A model generated the notes under the pieces. The model was not told the origin of the DNA and did not search any database. It saw nothing but the letters and a program-made list of their open reading frames with translations. From Eretmocerus hayati (taxonomy: Eukaryota; Arthropoda; Insecta; Hymenoptera; Aphelinidae): DNA of 64,000 bases. The position numbers and the translations under genes were made by a program. The stretch is taken from positions 177,303,021 through 177,367,020 of the forward strand of contig CM056741.1 of assembly GCA_029851415.1 (NCBI GenBank), in the 5' to 3' direction. Of the stretch, positions 34,790 to 46,604 are shown piece by piece. Within the stretch, counting starts at the first letter, position 1; every line of letters starts with the position of its first letter.

Positions 34790-35125
34790 CAGTGAGAATC
34801 CACTGAACTTCAGTGCATTACGGATCAACTTTGACTGATGACTTCAGTGCATATGCACTGGGACTTCAGTGCATATGCACTGAAGTCATCAGTGACCCTC
34901 ACTGAAATTTCAGTGACCTCGAGGGTCGGACGGGTCCTGATCACTGAAGTTTCAGTAAGGGTTACTGAAGAATCAGTGAGATAATTCACTGAAACTTCAG
35001 TGACGTCGGGGGTCGGACGGGTCCTGATCACTGAAGTTTCAGTGAGTGTCACTGAAGCTTCAGTGAGTATCACTGATTGATCAGTGAGCTTCACTGATTC
35101 ACCAGTGAAAATTTCCACTGAAATT
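34790..35125. repeat. Subterminal array of TCACTGAA/TTCAGTGA palindromes (left arm)
   Basis: More than a dozen copies of the 14- to 18-base dyad TCACTGAAACTTCAGTGA and its variants lie end to end, separated by short spacers. GGGTCGGACGGGTCCTGATC occurs twice about 110 bases apart, so part of the array was duplicated. The continuous frame here encodes only a degenerate Thr/Val/Ser repeat and is not a gene. Confidence 0.85.
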
Positions 35126-37248
35126 TCAGCGAATATGATTTGCCGGGACCCTTAAAAAACTGAAAATTACCTTGAACTTGCTCGTCTGCTGTCTCGCTTT
35201 TGCTTTTTCTATTTGCATTGGCAATGATCAAACAGAGAAAAAGCATAATCCGAACCCCCAACGTGCCCTAGAAATTGATGAAAAATCGAGAAAGCAAGAG
35301 TGATGGAAATTTCAGTTACTATCATGACTTCATGAGTTTTCCAAGCAATGGTTATCCTTGTCAAAAAAATGAAGCTTCGCAACTATACATCCCTGAAAAT
35401 TGCATCGAATCGGTGTCTTCAATCAGTTAGACACTTTACTAAATTGTACTTGCCGACATTGTCAGGAGTAGGATTCATTCTGATTATTTTGGAGGTATAA
35501 GATGAATTGAATGGGGAAAATTGAAGCAGGAGTTTGTCACTTATAGCAAAATCATAACTCGAGCATCCCAAAGGCAATTCATGATGTCAATTTCAAGTTC
35601 TACATAATGAAACTTTCATAAGAAAAAAAAGGTCTACATAATGAAATCGTAAGAAATTCAGAATTATATGGTTCTCAAGTCATGATTGTGCTATAGGTAA
35701 GAAACTCGCACTTATAGTAATAATGAAATACTCAGATTCATTCATGAACTTTATTATCTTGATTAAATAAATGTTGACAAAAACAAAAAATCAGTGGTGG
35801 CAGAATTGCTCGATGTTACTGAAACATCTGAAGAAAAAACACCTTGTCAAATCAATCAAAATCTGCATATGCATCTGCGCCATCAGATGCATATGCAACT
35901 CCTACTATAATGAATCCAATCAAACGCCTGCGAGAACACATTACATCACTTATCCACGACAAGTCCCGGATTTTCTCATTATCACATCTTAAAACAATAA
36001 GATAGAAAATAAAGAAATCACGAATGCTTTCTGTGAACGCAACAAAGTTTCATACTGCTGTTATCGACAGACAGTAAGCTTGATGAACTGAATGCATGTC
36101 CATCTGCCTGATACGCGCAGCAGGAGATGAACATGAGAAAATTGTACAACTTTGGTGGGTACACCGGATTTAGAACTTGATACAATTCAAAAAGCAATCA
36201 ATTTCTCAATGAATCAATCATCAATTAATCAACTAAACAGCTCGTTTGGGACTATCGTTTGGGAAGCTCTAATTCGATACTTTGTGGATGCCGTAGTCAT
36301 CTAAATCTCCGCTCTCTATTGTTCGATTAAAAATCATTCAGTCACTTCTCAGATAGAAAATAGACAACAATTGCCAAGAGGGCATTTTTTTTCGAGGAAT
36401 GTCTTATCTATTTTTGGGGAAGACCCGGGTGATTGTAATATGAAATCATTTCATAAGAGAGCTGGAACATTTGAAAAAGCGTGTGAGCTAGACTGTGGTT
36501 GAATCTACCCAAACTCCACAAAGTATTGAAATTCTAGTTTGTAAGAGAAAATAGCTTTAAAGCTGGAACTAGAACATCAAATACTTTCTCTCATGGAAGA
36601 ATAAGAGTTGTCGCACAAAATTGACACCGCTCTGCCAAACAAAGTTTATTTATGTGGATCAAATTTTGATGGACATTTTTTTGTGATCAATTTCAGAAAA
36701 AAACTTTTCCGAAGTCAGTTTCACACTGAAATCTGTATAATCGAGTGATGATTCCAGTTTTTTTTCAAGTATTTTGAGACAATCTACACAAATCTCGGTA
36801 TAATGAATTATTCTGCCTCATGAGCAGTCAAACTCCTCTATTTTTCTACTAGATTATCATACAATATGTTTTTTTCTTCTTTACTCAGAGCTAGTGGATA
36901 AAGTAAACAGGTGTAAATACCTGTCATCAATGGGTACAGTCCCAAACGAGCTGTTTAGTTGATTAATTGATGATTGATTCATTGAGAAATTGATTGCTTT
37001 TTGAATTGTATCAAGTTCTGAATCCGGTGTACCCACCAAAGTTGTACAATTTTCTCATGTTCATCTCCTGCTGCGCGTATCAGGCAGATGGACATGCATT
37101 CAGTTCATCAAGCTTACTATCTGTCGATATCAGCAGTATGAAACTTTGTTGCGTTCACAGAAAGCATTCGTGATTTCTTCATTTTCTATCTTATTGTTTT
37201 AAGATGTGATAATGAGAAAATCCGGGACTTGTCATAGATAAGTGATGT

Positions 37249-37284
37249 GGAGTTTAGATCGAGCAGTCACAGAGAGCAGACGTG
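37249..37284 (+). promoter_or_regulatory. LINE internal promoter with DPE
   Basis: AGACGTG at 37278-37284 matches the downstream promoter element RGWYVT. If transcription starts at the A of AGTTTA (37251), the DPE sits at +28, its canonical position. The two leading Gs (37249-37250) then look like the extra 5' Gs often left by LINE reverse transcription. Confidence 0.6.
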
Positions 37285-37469
37285 TTTACAAACGGTGTGC
37301 CCTGCGATAATTCGATTGTACCGCGGCTATAATTTTCGGCGATTTTCATGTCAGTGCGTGAATACCAGCTTGGTTGCAAAACCAATACCTACGAGTAAAT
37401 TTTGTGCCTGTTGCACTTTTGGGCACGGTACCAGTATCCCGCCAGGGATCAGTGTGCCACAAGTGCAGT

Positions 37470-38672
37470 ATGGCAAGCTCAACTACTCAGTCTAATCCTC
37501 GAGTTACTTTTTCTCGAATTGTGCAGCAAGCTCAGTGTCCATCAGACGAACAAGCAGTGATAGTGGATGCAGTTGGAGGTCACAGTATACAAGATTATGC
37601 TTTAGCTCTAGGCTCATTAATTAACCCACAGAATATTCATTACCTTTCACGTATATCGAACAACAGAATATGTTTCTATTTATCGAGTGAAGATCTTGTA
37701 AACAAACTAGTGGATAGCAAGACAGAAATCAAAGTCGGTTCTCAATCTCTACCACTTCGCCCATTGATTTCTAGAGCTATACGTATTATTATTTCCAACG
37801 TTAGACCCAGCATACCCAATGTTGTGATTTTGGAAGAACTCAAGAAAGTTGGGATAACTCCAGTCTCGCAAATTTCTCGAATCAAGTGCAGTGTAAATGT
37901 TCAAGGTTATGCCCATATAATGAGCTTTTGGCGCCAAGTATTTCTAAACCCCGAGGATTTGGAAAAACTTCCAGGCAACATGAATATCCAGGTGAATAAT
38001 TCATCGTTTTGGATCCACCTTTCTCACGAAAAACTTGTGTGCTACCTCTGCAAGGAGGAAGGGCACGCAGCCAGACACTGCAAGAATGTAGAGACCCCAC
38101 CAAACGCATCATCAACACCCGAAAGATCAGAAGCAGTTTCCCAGGAAATTACTTCACAAGTTGTGACAGAGAATGTGAATTCGGATATGGAGCAATTGAT
38201 AAGCGGCATTAAAAGACCTCCTTCAGACACTGCAACTGTATGCAGTGCGGAGGACTTGAATCCAACGCTCTCCGATGAAACCCAAAAGGAGGCAACTGAA
38301 AGCAGAAAAAAGAAAAAAATCAAGAGACAAGCGAACAGCACCGACATCGATCGCCAACTAGAGCCAGCACGTAACTATATCATGAGTCAAGATTTGAAGC
38401 ATCCTCTCAATCACGACGATTTTGCTTCATTCCTCCTCAAAACCCATGGGAATCCAGATGTTCGATCTACAGCAGCAGAATTCACCGAAAATTTTGACTC
38501 ACTAGATGAAATGTTGAGTGGAGTGTACGATCACCTTACCGATCCAGTTTTGAAAAGCAGAATCACTAAAATGAAGAAAAAACTCACTACCACAGATTCC
38601 GATAAGAATGATGTGAATGACACAACATCCGATGGTCTCGAAACGAGTGAAGAAATACTAACGGACAATTGA
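37470..38672 (+). CDS. LINE ORF1 (Gag-like nucleic-acid-binding protein)
   Basis: 401 codons from the ATG at 37470; the frame is open further upstream (from 37374) but only with a non-ATG start. The N-terminal half resembles the RRM-like region of I/Jockey ORF1 proteins. One CCHC knuckle (CYLCKEEGHAARHC, about residues 191-204) should bind RNA. The C-terminal part is Lys/Ser/Glu-rich (SRKKKKIKRQ) and may mediate nuclear entry or RNA packaging. The stop TGA is followed after one base by the ORF2 ATG (TGAAATG), an arrangement that suggests termination-reinitiation. No internal stops, in contrast to ORF2. Confidence 0.88.
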   Translation: MASSTTQSNPRVTFSRIVQQAQCPSDEQAVIVDAVGGHSIQDYALALGSLINPQNIHYLSRISNNRICFYLSSEDLVNKLVDSKTEIKVGSQSLPLRPLISRAIRIIISNVRPSIPNVVILEELKKVGITPVSQISRIKCSVNVQGYAHIMSFWRQVFLNPEDLEKLPGNMNIQVNNSSFWIHLSHEKLVCYLCKEEGHAARHCKNVETPPNASSTPERSEAVSQEITSQVVTENVNSDMEQLISGIKRPPSDTATVCSAEDLNPTLSDETQKEATESRKKKKIKRQANSTDIDRQLEPARNYIMSQDLKHPLNHDDFASFLLKTHGNPDVRSTAAEFTENFDSLDEMLSGVYDHLTDPVLKSRITKMKKKLTTTDSDKNDVNDTTSDGLETSEEILTDN

Positions 38673-38673
38673 A

Positions 38674-41600
38674 ATGGCGCAATCATCATCGAGTAGTAAT
38701 CATTCAACTACGGAAGATTCAATGGAGAACAAACCGATGCCTCTTCGAGTTCTATTTTGGAATGCTCGAAGCATCAAAAAACGTGTACAAGAACTTCCAC
38801 GAATTTTAGCGGGAGTGGACATCTTCGTATGTGTGGAATCCTGGCTTACAGAAGAAGATAAAACTATATTTGCAACTGGATACGTGCAGTACAAGAAGAA
38901 TAGAGACTACTCGACAGGTGGCGGAATCATCATTTTAGTGCGTAAGAATATTCCTTTCCAAGAAATAAATAATATTCAGGCCCCTCATATTTCTGTCGAA
39001 GTTTGCGGTATTCGTCTCACACATACAAACCCACCATTAGACATCATAGCGTGCTATAGAACCCCAAGTCACATCCATCGCACTCTCAGCCAAGCTCAAT
39101 GGGATACCATTATCAATAACGTAGATGACAACAGAGCGACTCTGCTCATGGGCGACTTTAACGCTCACAATGTTATTTGGAATTGTAATTATACCGATAG
39201 TAATGGTGATAGTTTGAAGAACAGTATAGAGAATCATGATTTATTCCTTCATAATAATGATGCAATTACTAGGTCTGACTTTAGACAAAACAAACACTCG
39301 AATATTGATTTAATTTTCTCAACGATGGATATAGCACAAGAAATTGATGTGACTGTGATGGATGAGACTTGGGGCTCTGACCACTATCCAATTATATGTA
39401 ATGTAGGAGTTGTAAGAGATATTCATGAGAAAAAAACATTCAGACTCCACACCTTGCGCACGAACTGGGATAACTTCGAAAATTATCTTGAAGAGAATTA
39501 CGAAATTTTCTTTTCTCTTGAATATGATGAATCTCCAGCAAATGAAAAGATGAAAACATTCATTAATATCATTACATCTGCTATTCAATTTTCAACTCCG
39601 AAAAAGAAAGAAGTCAATCGTAAGATACACAGGAATCCCGCTCCATGGTGGGATGAAGAGTGTAATGAGGTAAAAGATAATCGAAGTAAAGCTTTTAAAA
39701 AGTGGAAACGTACGCATAAGTTGAATGATCTCATTGAATACTACAAATTAGCCGCGATTGCTACGAAAACATTCAGAAGAAAGAAACGGGACTCTTTTAG
39801 AAAATTTGCTGAATCTATAAATTTTAGATTTAACCCAAATTATGTCTGGTCAAAATGTAAGGTATTCAAAAACAGATAGGTGAAAATCAATCAATCGCAC
39901 AGCGATAAAAATTTACAAACAGAAGAGGCAATAAAAAATGCCACGTTCAAAATCAGCCCTCCGTGAGTACATACTGATCCAAATAGAATCCCTGAATGCG
40001 CTGGGAACGAATTTCTTAGTGCAAGTTTCGATTTTGTAGAGTTCAATATGGTACTAAACATGGCGAATGACAAGTCATCGCCAGGCATGGACGGGATAGA
40101 TTATTCGACTTTGAAGAGACTCCCGCTCCAATACAAGCTTTTGCTTTTGGATATATTCAATGAGATGTATCGAACTTATGCGTATCCTGAAGAGTGGAAG
40201 GACTCATATGTCCACTTCATTGAAAAAAGTAACAACGGTGTCAGGCCGATTTCTCTAACATCTTGCATTTGTAAATTATTTTAGGGACTTGTTAAAAATA
40301 GATTGCAGTGGTGGTGTGAGTCGTGTGATATTTTACCGAAAAGCCAATCAGGGTTTCGAAAAGGCAAGTCGTGCGCCGATAATCTTGCATATCTCACTTT
40401 GCATATTGATCAAGCCTTCGCCAAATCGCAGGACGTTTTGGCCGGCTTCCTCGATGTAAACGCAGCTTTTGACAGCGTTGTCTCCGGTTTACTCATGGAT
40501 AAATTAGCAGAAATTGGTTGCCCGGAGAATCTTGTAAAATTTGTGAAATTTTTGATTCATGAAAGGAGAATATACACAGATTTGTTGGGCCAACAGTACA
40601 GACTCTCAGGTAAAGGCGTTCATCAGGGTGGAGTTTTGAGTCCTCTGCTCTACTCAATCTATGTTAAGGACATTGGGAAAAATTTACCCAAGAGTATTTC
40701 GATACTTCAATTCGCTGACGATGTTGCTATTTTCTTGAAAATGACACGCTCTTGCAAACCAGTTGAACTTTTTCAAAGAACTTTATCACTCATTCAGAAT
40801 AATTTGTTTCAACTTGGATTGGACTTAGCGCCACATAAAACAGTTGTGATACATTTCAGTAAAAATAGCTTCACTCCTGGTCAAACTGAAATCCAAATTG
40901 GGGAATATCGAATCAAGTCGAGCGAGACAGCACGATTCCTTGGCATCATATTTGATTATAAATTGTCTTCCACACAACAAATTGATAAAGTAAAGAAAAG
41001 TTGTACTCGTGCTTCCAATATAATTAAATACCTCTGCGGTACTTGGTGGGGCTCATCACCCGATACCCTGCTTATTTTGTACAAAAGTTTTGTAAGATCT
41101 ATTTTGGACTACGGATGTTTTGCTTACTTTCCAATAAAACAGCAAGCAATTGACGATCTTGAGAAAATACAACGGTCAGCTATTCGAAAAGCTCTTGGGT
41201 ATCGTGTTAGCACGCCCAATAATGTGATTCTTGCTGAATCAAAGTTACTATTGATTGAAGAACGGGCGAAATACCTTTGTAATAATTTTATATGTAAATC
41301 TGTTTCCAATAAAAATTCGGTCATGTATGACTTCATCACGAAGGAAAGTTTGTGCAAACAGAAAAAAGTTCGATTGCTACAAGAATGTATTGAAGCGCTA
41401 CCGTAAGATTCAATAGAATCCTTGGAAAACTATAATATGTATAGATATGAATACAGCACGTTGAATACATGTGTACCTGTTAACACAGAGTTAGGGCAAG
41501 AAATTAGAAACAGCTCAGATCCGAATCAGCTGATAGAATCATTCATTTGGTTGAACAATATACGCGCGATATATACAGACGGGAGTAAAATTTCGAATGA

Positions 41601-42438
41601 ACAAGTAGGTGTTGCCTGTCACTGCCCAGACCTGGAGCTTGAAATCACGAAATCTCTTGATAACAAAGCCTCGGTGTATACAGCAGAATGTGTTGCTATA
41701 TATGAAGCAATGAATATGATATACTCCAACCCTCATAATAACTACACAATATTTTCGGATAGTCTCAGCGTGATTCAGAGTATAAAATGGCCGACCACAA
41801 AGGTCAATGTGAATGAATTCATTCTTGAAATTAAGAGGCTGTGAAATGAAATCAAAGCAGCACACCCTCTCATGTCTATTTCTATCTGCTGGATTCCATC
41901 CCATATCGGAATCGTCGGCAACGAAAGAGCTGATGAACTTGCCAAGCTTGCAACAGATTTACCTGTAGATTTATCAATTGCGATCCCATTCACAGACTTC
42001 CAAGCGTATCACAAGAAACAGGCTCATGAAGCTACTTGCAGAACAATAGAAGAAGAGGGGCAAAAAACAGGAAAATTATATTTTGAGTTGTTTCACAAAG
42101 GAAAGTCAAAGCCGTGGTTCACCAACGTAAATGCTCTACGGGAGATCATAGTCTCTATAAATAGATGGCGGTCCAATCATTACAACTTGGCGGCCTCTTT
42201 GGCCAGGGACAAAATTATAAAAAGTTCTAAATGTCTATGTGACAGATATGATGAAGATCTCAATCATGTAATTTGGCAGTGTAACTTGTGCAATGATGAG
42301 AGACCGAATTTGCTTAAGAAATTACGAAACATAAATCTTCATCTACCATTACAAATTAAGAATATAATTGAAATTCCGAATGTCAAAGCATGTCAATGTA
42401 TAGTTGAATTTTTGAAATCTTGTAACAAGTTAGTTTGA
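38674..42438 (+). pseudogene. LINE ORF2 (endonuclease, reverse transcriptase, RNase H) with five in-frame stops
   Basis: One frame covers about 1254 codons. The apurinic-type endonuclease comes first (LFWNARS, VCVESWL, GDFNAHN, SDHYPI). The reverse transcriptase follows (SPGMDGI, SGFRKGKSC, GVHQGGVLSPLL and the catalytic FADD at 40711). RNase H is last (YTDGSK near 41570, AECVAI, FSDS, then WIPSHIGIVGNERADELA). A Cys-rich C-terminal segment (CLCDRYDEDLNHVIWQC) follows. Stops are TAG 39877, TGA 39964, TAG 40282, TAA 41404 and TGA 41842. No frameshift is needed anywhere. As it stands the copy should make only the endonuclease part unless stops are read through. It can be called non-autonomous. 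Confidence 0.93.
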
Positions 42439-43359
42439 TTTAGATATAAGAATATGTACAGATTCTGTATAGCTGAATAGTCCTTCATGGACTCATATGC
42501 TTCAAATAAAAAGAAAAAAAAAAAAAAGATAAGTGATGTAATGTGTTCTCGCAGGCGTTTGATTGGATTCATTATAGTAGAACTTGCATATGCATCTGAT
42601 GGCGCAGATGCAAATGCAGATTTTGATTGATTTGATAAGGTGTTTTTTCTTCAGATGTTTCAGTAACATCGAGCAATTCTGCTACCGCTGATTTTTTGTT
42701 TTTGTCAACATTTATTTAATCAAGATTATAAAGTTCATTATTGAATCTGAGTATTTCATTATTACTATAAGTGCGAGTTTCTTACCTATAGCACAATCAT
42801 GACTTGAGAACCATATAATTCTGAATTTCTTACGATTTCATTATATAGACCTTGTTTTTCCTTATGAAAGTTTCATTATGTAGAACTTGAAATTGACATC
42901 ATGAATTGCCTTTTGGATGCTTGAGTTATGATTTTGCTATAAGTGACAAACTCCTGCTTCAATTTTCTCCATTCAATTCATCCTATACCTCCAAAATAAT
43001 CGAAATGAATCCTACTCCTGACAATGTCGGCAAGTACAATTTAGTAAAGTGTCTAACTGATTGAAGACACCGATTCGATGCAATTTTCAGGGATGTATAG
43101 TTGCGAAGCTTCATTTTTTTGACAAGGATAACCATTGCTTGGAAAACTCATGAAGTCATGATAGTAACTGAAATTTCCATCACTCTTGCTTTCTCGATTT
43201 TTCATCAATTTCTAGGGCACGTTGGGGGTTCGTATTATGCTTTTTCTCTGTTTGATCATTGCCAATGCAAATAGAAAAAGCAAAAGCGAAGCAGCAGACG
43301 AGCAAGTTCAAGGTAATTTTCAGTTTTTTAAGGGTCCCGGCAAATCATATTCGCTGAAA

Positions 43360-43690
43360 TTTCAGTGGAAATTCTCACTGGTGAATCAGTGAAGCTCACT
43401 GATCAATCAGTGATACTCACTGAAGCTTCAGTGACACTCACTGAAACTTCAGTGATCAGGACCCGTCCGACCCCCGACGTCACTGAAGTTTCAGTGAATT
43501 ATCTCACTGATTCTTCAGTGACCCTCACTGAAACTTCAGTGATCAGGACCCGTCCGACCCTCGAGGTCACTGAAATTTCAGTGAGGGTCACTGATGACTT
43601 CAGCGCATATGCACTGAAGTCCCAGTGCATATGCACTGAAGTCATCAGTCAAAGTTGATCCGTAATGCACTGAAGTTCAGTGGATTCTCA
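43360..43690. repeat. Subterminal palindrome array (right arm)
   Basis: Inverted partner of the left array, with the same order of dyads and the same two GATCAGGACCCGTCCGACCC segments. A few sites differ (for example TCAGCGCATATGC here against TCAGTGCATATGC on the left). Confidence 0.85.
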
Positions 43691-43712
43691 CTGATGGATA
43701 CGGAGAGAGTAC

Positions 43713-44184
43713 CGACTGACATGACAAATTCGCACAATTTGGCTGTGTTCTATAGGTACTTTCTCGAGTGTGTATGGGTGCAGGGTATATCGTTTGAACC
43801 CGCGTGAAATTGAGCCTCTCACGCGCATTTCGCACGCTTCTTTCATTGATAGCCATTCGTCTGCAAAGCCACAAAAGACTCTCGTACAGCAATTACCCAC
43901 AGGGTTCAATTTACCAACTACACTGTAGAAGTGGAAGGTACTACATCATCAGGGGATTTTAGTGTGTGAAGGGAAAAAACAAAGATAGAGGGACCCTTGA
44001 ACACGTCGAATAAACCGATTGATGTTGATACGTCAGAGCTTCGACAGACTCGAGAAGATCGGATTTGCTAGCTTTGTGTGTAATACTTACACTCGAGACA
44101 CTGCTAACACGCAATTTTTTCCTGCTTCCATCATAACGAAAACTCTTCTCAATCAGGGTGAGCGGGTGAGATAATACATTTCGA
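43713..44184. other. Unassigned DNA
   Basis: Between the foldback and the tandem block. No coding or repeat structure recognised. Confidence 0.35.
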
Positions 44185-44900
44185 TTCAAGCTTATAATTA
44201 GTACATTTCGATACAAGGGTGTAAAACGTTTTATTCGCGTCCCAGTAATGGGTTTCCGGCCCGAGCCGCAAGCGAGGGTCGGAATCATCACAAGGATGCG
44301 AATAATAGGTTTTACGCCCATGTATCTAATTATACTTTTCGATAAACTGTGCGCAAAGTATTTTTTTACGCACAGTGTATTGAAATAGTACATTTCGATA
44401 CAAGGGTGGAAAAACTTTTTTTCGCGTCCGAGTGATGGGTTTCCGGCCTGAGCCGTAGGCGAAGGTCCGAATCATCATGAGGACGCGAGGAATAAGTTTT
44501 ACACCCGTACATCGAATACTATTTTTGACAAACTGTTTGAGAAAGTGGAAAGTCAGTGCATAAAAGTTACTTTCTCGCACAGTGTGTTGAAAAGATACTT
44601 TTTTGCGCCCGAATTATGGGTTTCCGGCCTGAGCCGCAGACGAGAATCCGAATCATCGCACTATACGATGCGGAGGATGCATTTTTTGATACACTGTGCA
44701 TGGATTCGTACTTTACACACCAGTTTGTCGAATTTTACTTACAGTTTATCAAAAACTATAGTTCCATACAAGGTAGTCTGACCTATTATTCTCGTCCTTG
44801 TGCAGATGATTCCAACCCTCGCTTGCGGCTCAGGCGGTTCAGAAACCCGTCATTCAGACGTGAAAAAAAATTTTTACAACCTTCTATCGAAATTAACTAT
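44185..44900. repeat. Tandem repeats (~180-190 bp) with an inverted end copy
   Basis: GGGTTTCCGGCC followed by GAGCCG occurs at about 44250, 44437 and 44618. Each unit also has a variant of ACATTTCGATACAAGGGTG, TTCGCGTCC and AATCATCA. GCTTGCGGCTCAGGCGG and GAAACCCGTCATTC at 44820-44856 are the same core in reverse, so the block ends in an inverted copy. ACTGTGCG/CGCACAGT dyads separate units. It may be the subterminal region of a transposon. Confidence 0.7.
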
Positions 44901-46575
44901 TAGCCCCGTTTAACGAAGTATACTTTTTGATAAACTTTGAGTAGAAGTAGACAAACTGTGCGTAAAGTACACTTTCTTCGCACGGCGTATCAAAAATTCA
45001 GTATATCATTAAAGTGAGAGAGGATTGAAATTTAAAATTAAAAAAAAATATGGAAAATATGAGGTATTCACACGAATTCTTCCCATTCGTGAGCTATCCC
45101 GCCCAAAACTTGTTATTGCGAGCGAAAATGTATCCAATGCGCATCTGAATTAATTACGTTGAGAACAAAAATATTCTGAAAATTGATACTAGACCCCATC
45201 ATAAGGTTCTCTTCAATGACTCTGTTTATGGAACAAGAAACAAATTGAAATTATTTTGGTACGGAAGATTGCATAAGGAACGATTCGAATGATTGGTGCT
45301 CGTTCTCTTGAAATGCTCGACACTCTCAATTAATTTTTCCAAAATTTATGGGAAACTTCTGGGAAAAAATAACATAATTTGAAACTTGATAAAAAGATTT
45401 GGTAGACATCTAAAACAATGCAATCTCGCTCATGACGAATCAAGAACTTGCATGATAACAAGTGGTTTTCTCGATTTCTAAGGATTATCCATTTGAATTG
45501 AATATTCTCTTCGATTCGGGGTTTTTCATTTTTCTTTTGCGGCATTCTCTGAAGTTCAACTCATCTAAACACATGAAAATAATGATTATCTCAAGATAGT
45601 CCACGGAAATAATTCGAAAAACTACGAATTTTCAAAATAACAACAGTTGAAGTTGGATATATGGAGGCTCGCTGATTGATTCGAAAAATAGCAGTAGAAT
45701 CAACAAGAAGAAAAAATGTACTCTTCAATAAATGGGACTAATTTCTGCCTCTGATCATCAATTTGGCGAATAAAAAACGAAGTAATCGAGCATGTAAAGC
45801 TCCCCTCAACTTCATTCCACTTCTGCCTTTAGTATGAACCTTCGCTTTTTTCGCGAAACCAAATTGCAGGCAATTCACGACTGTCACCCGCTCATCACGG
45901 AGCATCACAGTTGCTCTCCGTAAAATACATACGCCGAGGCTCACTTCTAATTAGTATCAACACCCAGAGTATCAGAGAAGAAAAAAGATACGGGCGTCGA
46001 CAAAATTGTACTAAAACCTCTTTAATTTAAAGCTCGCTTCGTGTAATTTTAGTTTCGCGTAAAAATTCGTTCTCGCCATCCCCAGAACTCTATTGTTTTT
46101 AGCACGTATGTAAAGAAAGAAGATAATACATCGGCAATTATACTATAGCAGTCTCTAATCGCGTGGGATAGATAAGTGTCATGATAACGCGCATCTCAAT
46201 GTGCACAAAGCCGTAAATCTGAGTGAATTTGATGTAGAGTGTTTTGGAGGTTTTGGTGAAAGAAGAAGAAGAGGAAGACGAATCAGTCCGTAAGAAAATT
46301 TCTTTGAAATCACAGGCTGTGTTTTTTTTTTTTTTTTTTGAAAAATCCAGAGGTGTGAACAGACGGTTTACAAACTACTTACAAAACTACGTTATAGCTG
46401 CATATATATATCTGATGCGAGAGCTTTACGGACTGCTGATTACTCTGACGTGTAGGCGGTGAGTGCAGGGCCGTTTCGACTTTTTGATTCGCGGCGAAGT
46501 GTATACGGATGATGCACCGTTATGCAAGCGTGATCGCATGCTCGAGGGAGCACCTGCACTTATTATATATGTATA
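44901..46575. other. Unassigned DNA
   Basis: AT-rich; GAAGAAGAAGAGGAAGACG at 46262-46280 and a T-run at 46322-46340. A CGGTGAGT donor-like site at 46457 follows a frame interrupted by poly-Phe, which argues against a gene. Confidence 0.3.
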
Positions 46576-46604
46576 CTAGGTATTCACCGCGCGCAAGCGC
46601 GCGG
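46576..46604 (-). mobile_element. Helitron 3' terminus
   Basis: On the minus strand an 18-base GC hairpin CCGCGCGCTTGCGCGCGG is followed by 7 bases and then CTAG, with T as the next base. A hairpin close before CTRR and insertion next to T are the hallmarks of a Helitron 3' end. The element body would lie at higher coordinates; I could not find its TC start. Confidence 0.6.

Larger units (their letters stand above)
37249..42527 (+). mobile_element. Full-length non-LTR retrotransposon (I/Jockey-like, with RNase H)
   Basis: Flanked by a perfect 12-bp duplication GATAAGTGATGT (37237-37248 and 42528-42539). The site occurs once, uninterrupted, in the opposite foldback arm. It has a short 5' UTR, ORF1 with a zinc knuckle, ORF2 with endonuclease, reverse transcriptase and RNase H, an AATAAA at 42505 and an A-rich tail. 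RNase H plus the CCHC ORF1 point to the I superfamily. It is structurally complete but ORF2 carries five in-frame stops. Confidence 0.95.
34771..43712. mobile_element. 3.65-kb foldback element split by a LINE
   Basis: The left arm is 34771-36252 (1482 bp). The right arm is 36939-37248 plus 42540-43712 (1483 bp in total), interrupted by the LINE. The spacer is 36253-36938. The ends are TACTCTCTCCGTATCCATC and its mirror, with GTAC at both extremities. Arms differ by scattered substitutions only. Each arm carries a CACTGAA-palindrome array close to the end and ATGCATATGCA-type palindromes further in. No transposase frame was found in the arms or spacer, so it is probably mobilised in trans. Confidence 0.95.

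Noticed and set aside
34825..35118. 97-codon Thr/Val/Ser-rich frame, present again at 43365-43658
   Set aside because: It is a translation of the TCACTGAA dyad array, identical because the arms are palindromic.
46244..46462. Acidic (EEEEED) frame followed by a GTGAGT donor
   Set aside because: The frame crosses a 19-base T-run that gives poly-Phe, which argues for simple-sequence DNA rather than a gene.
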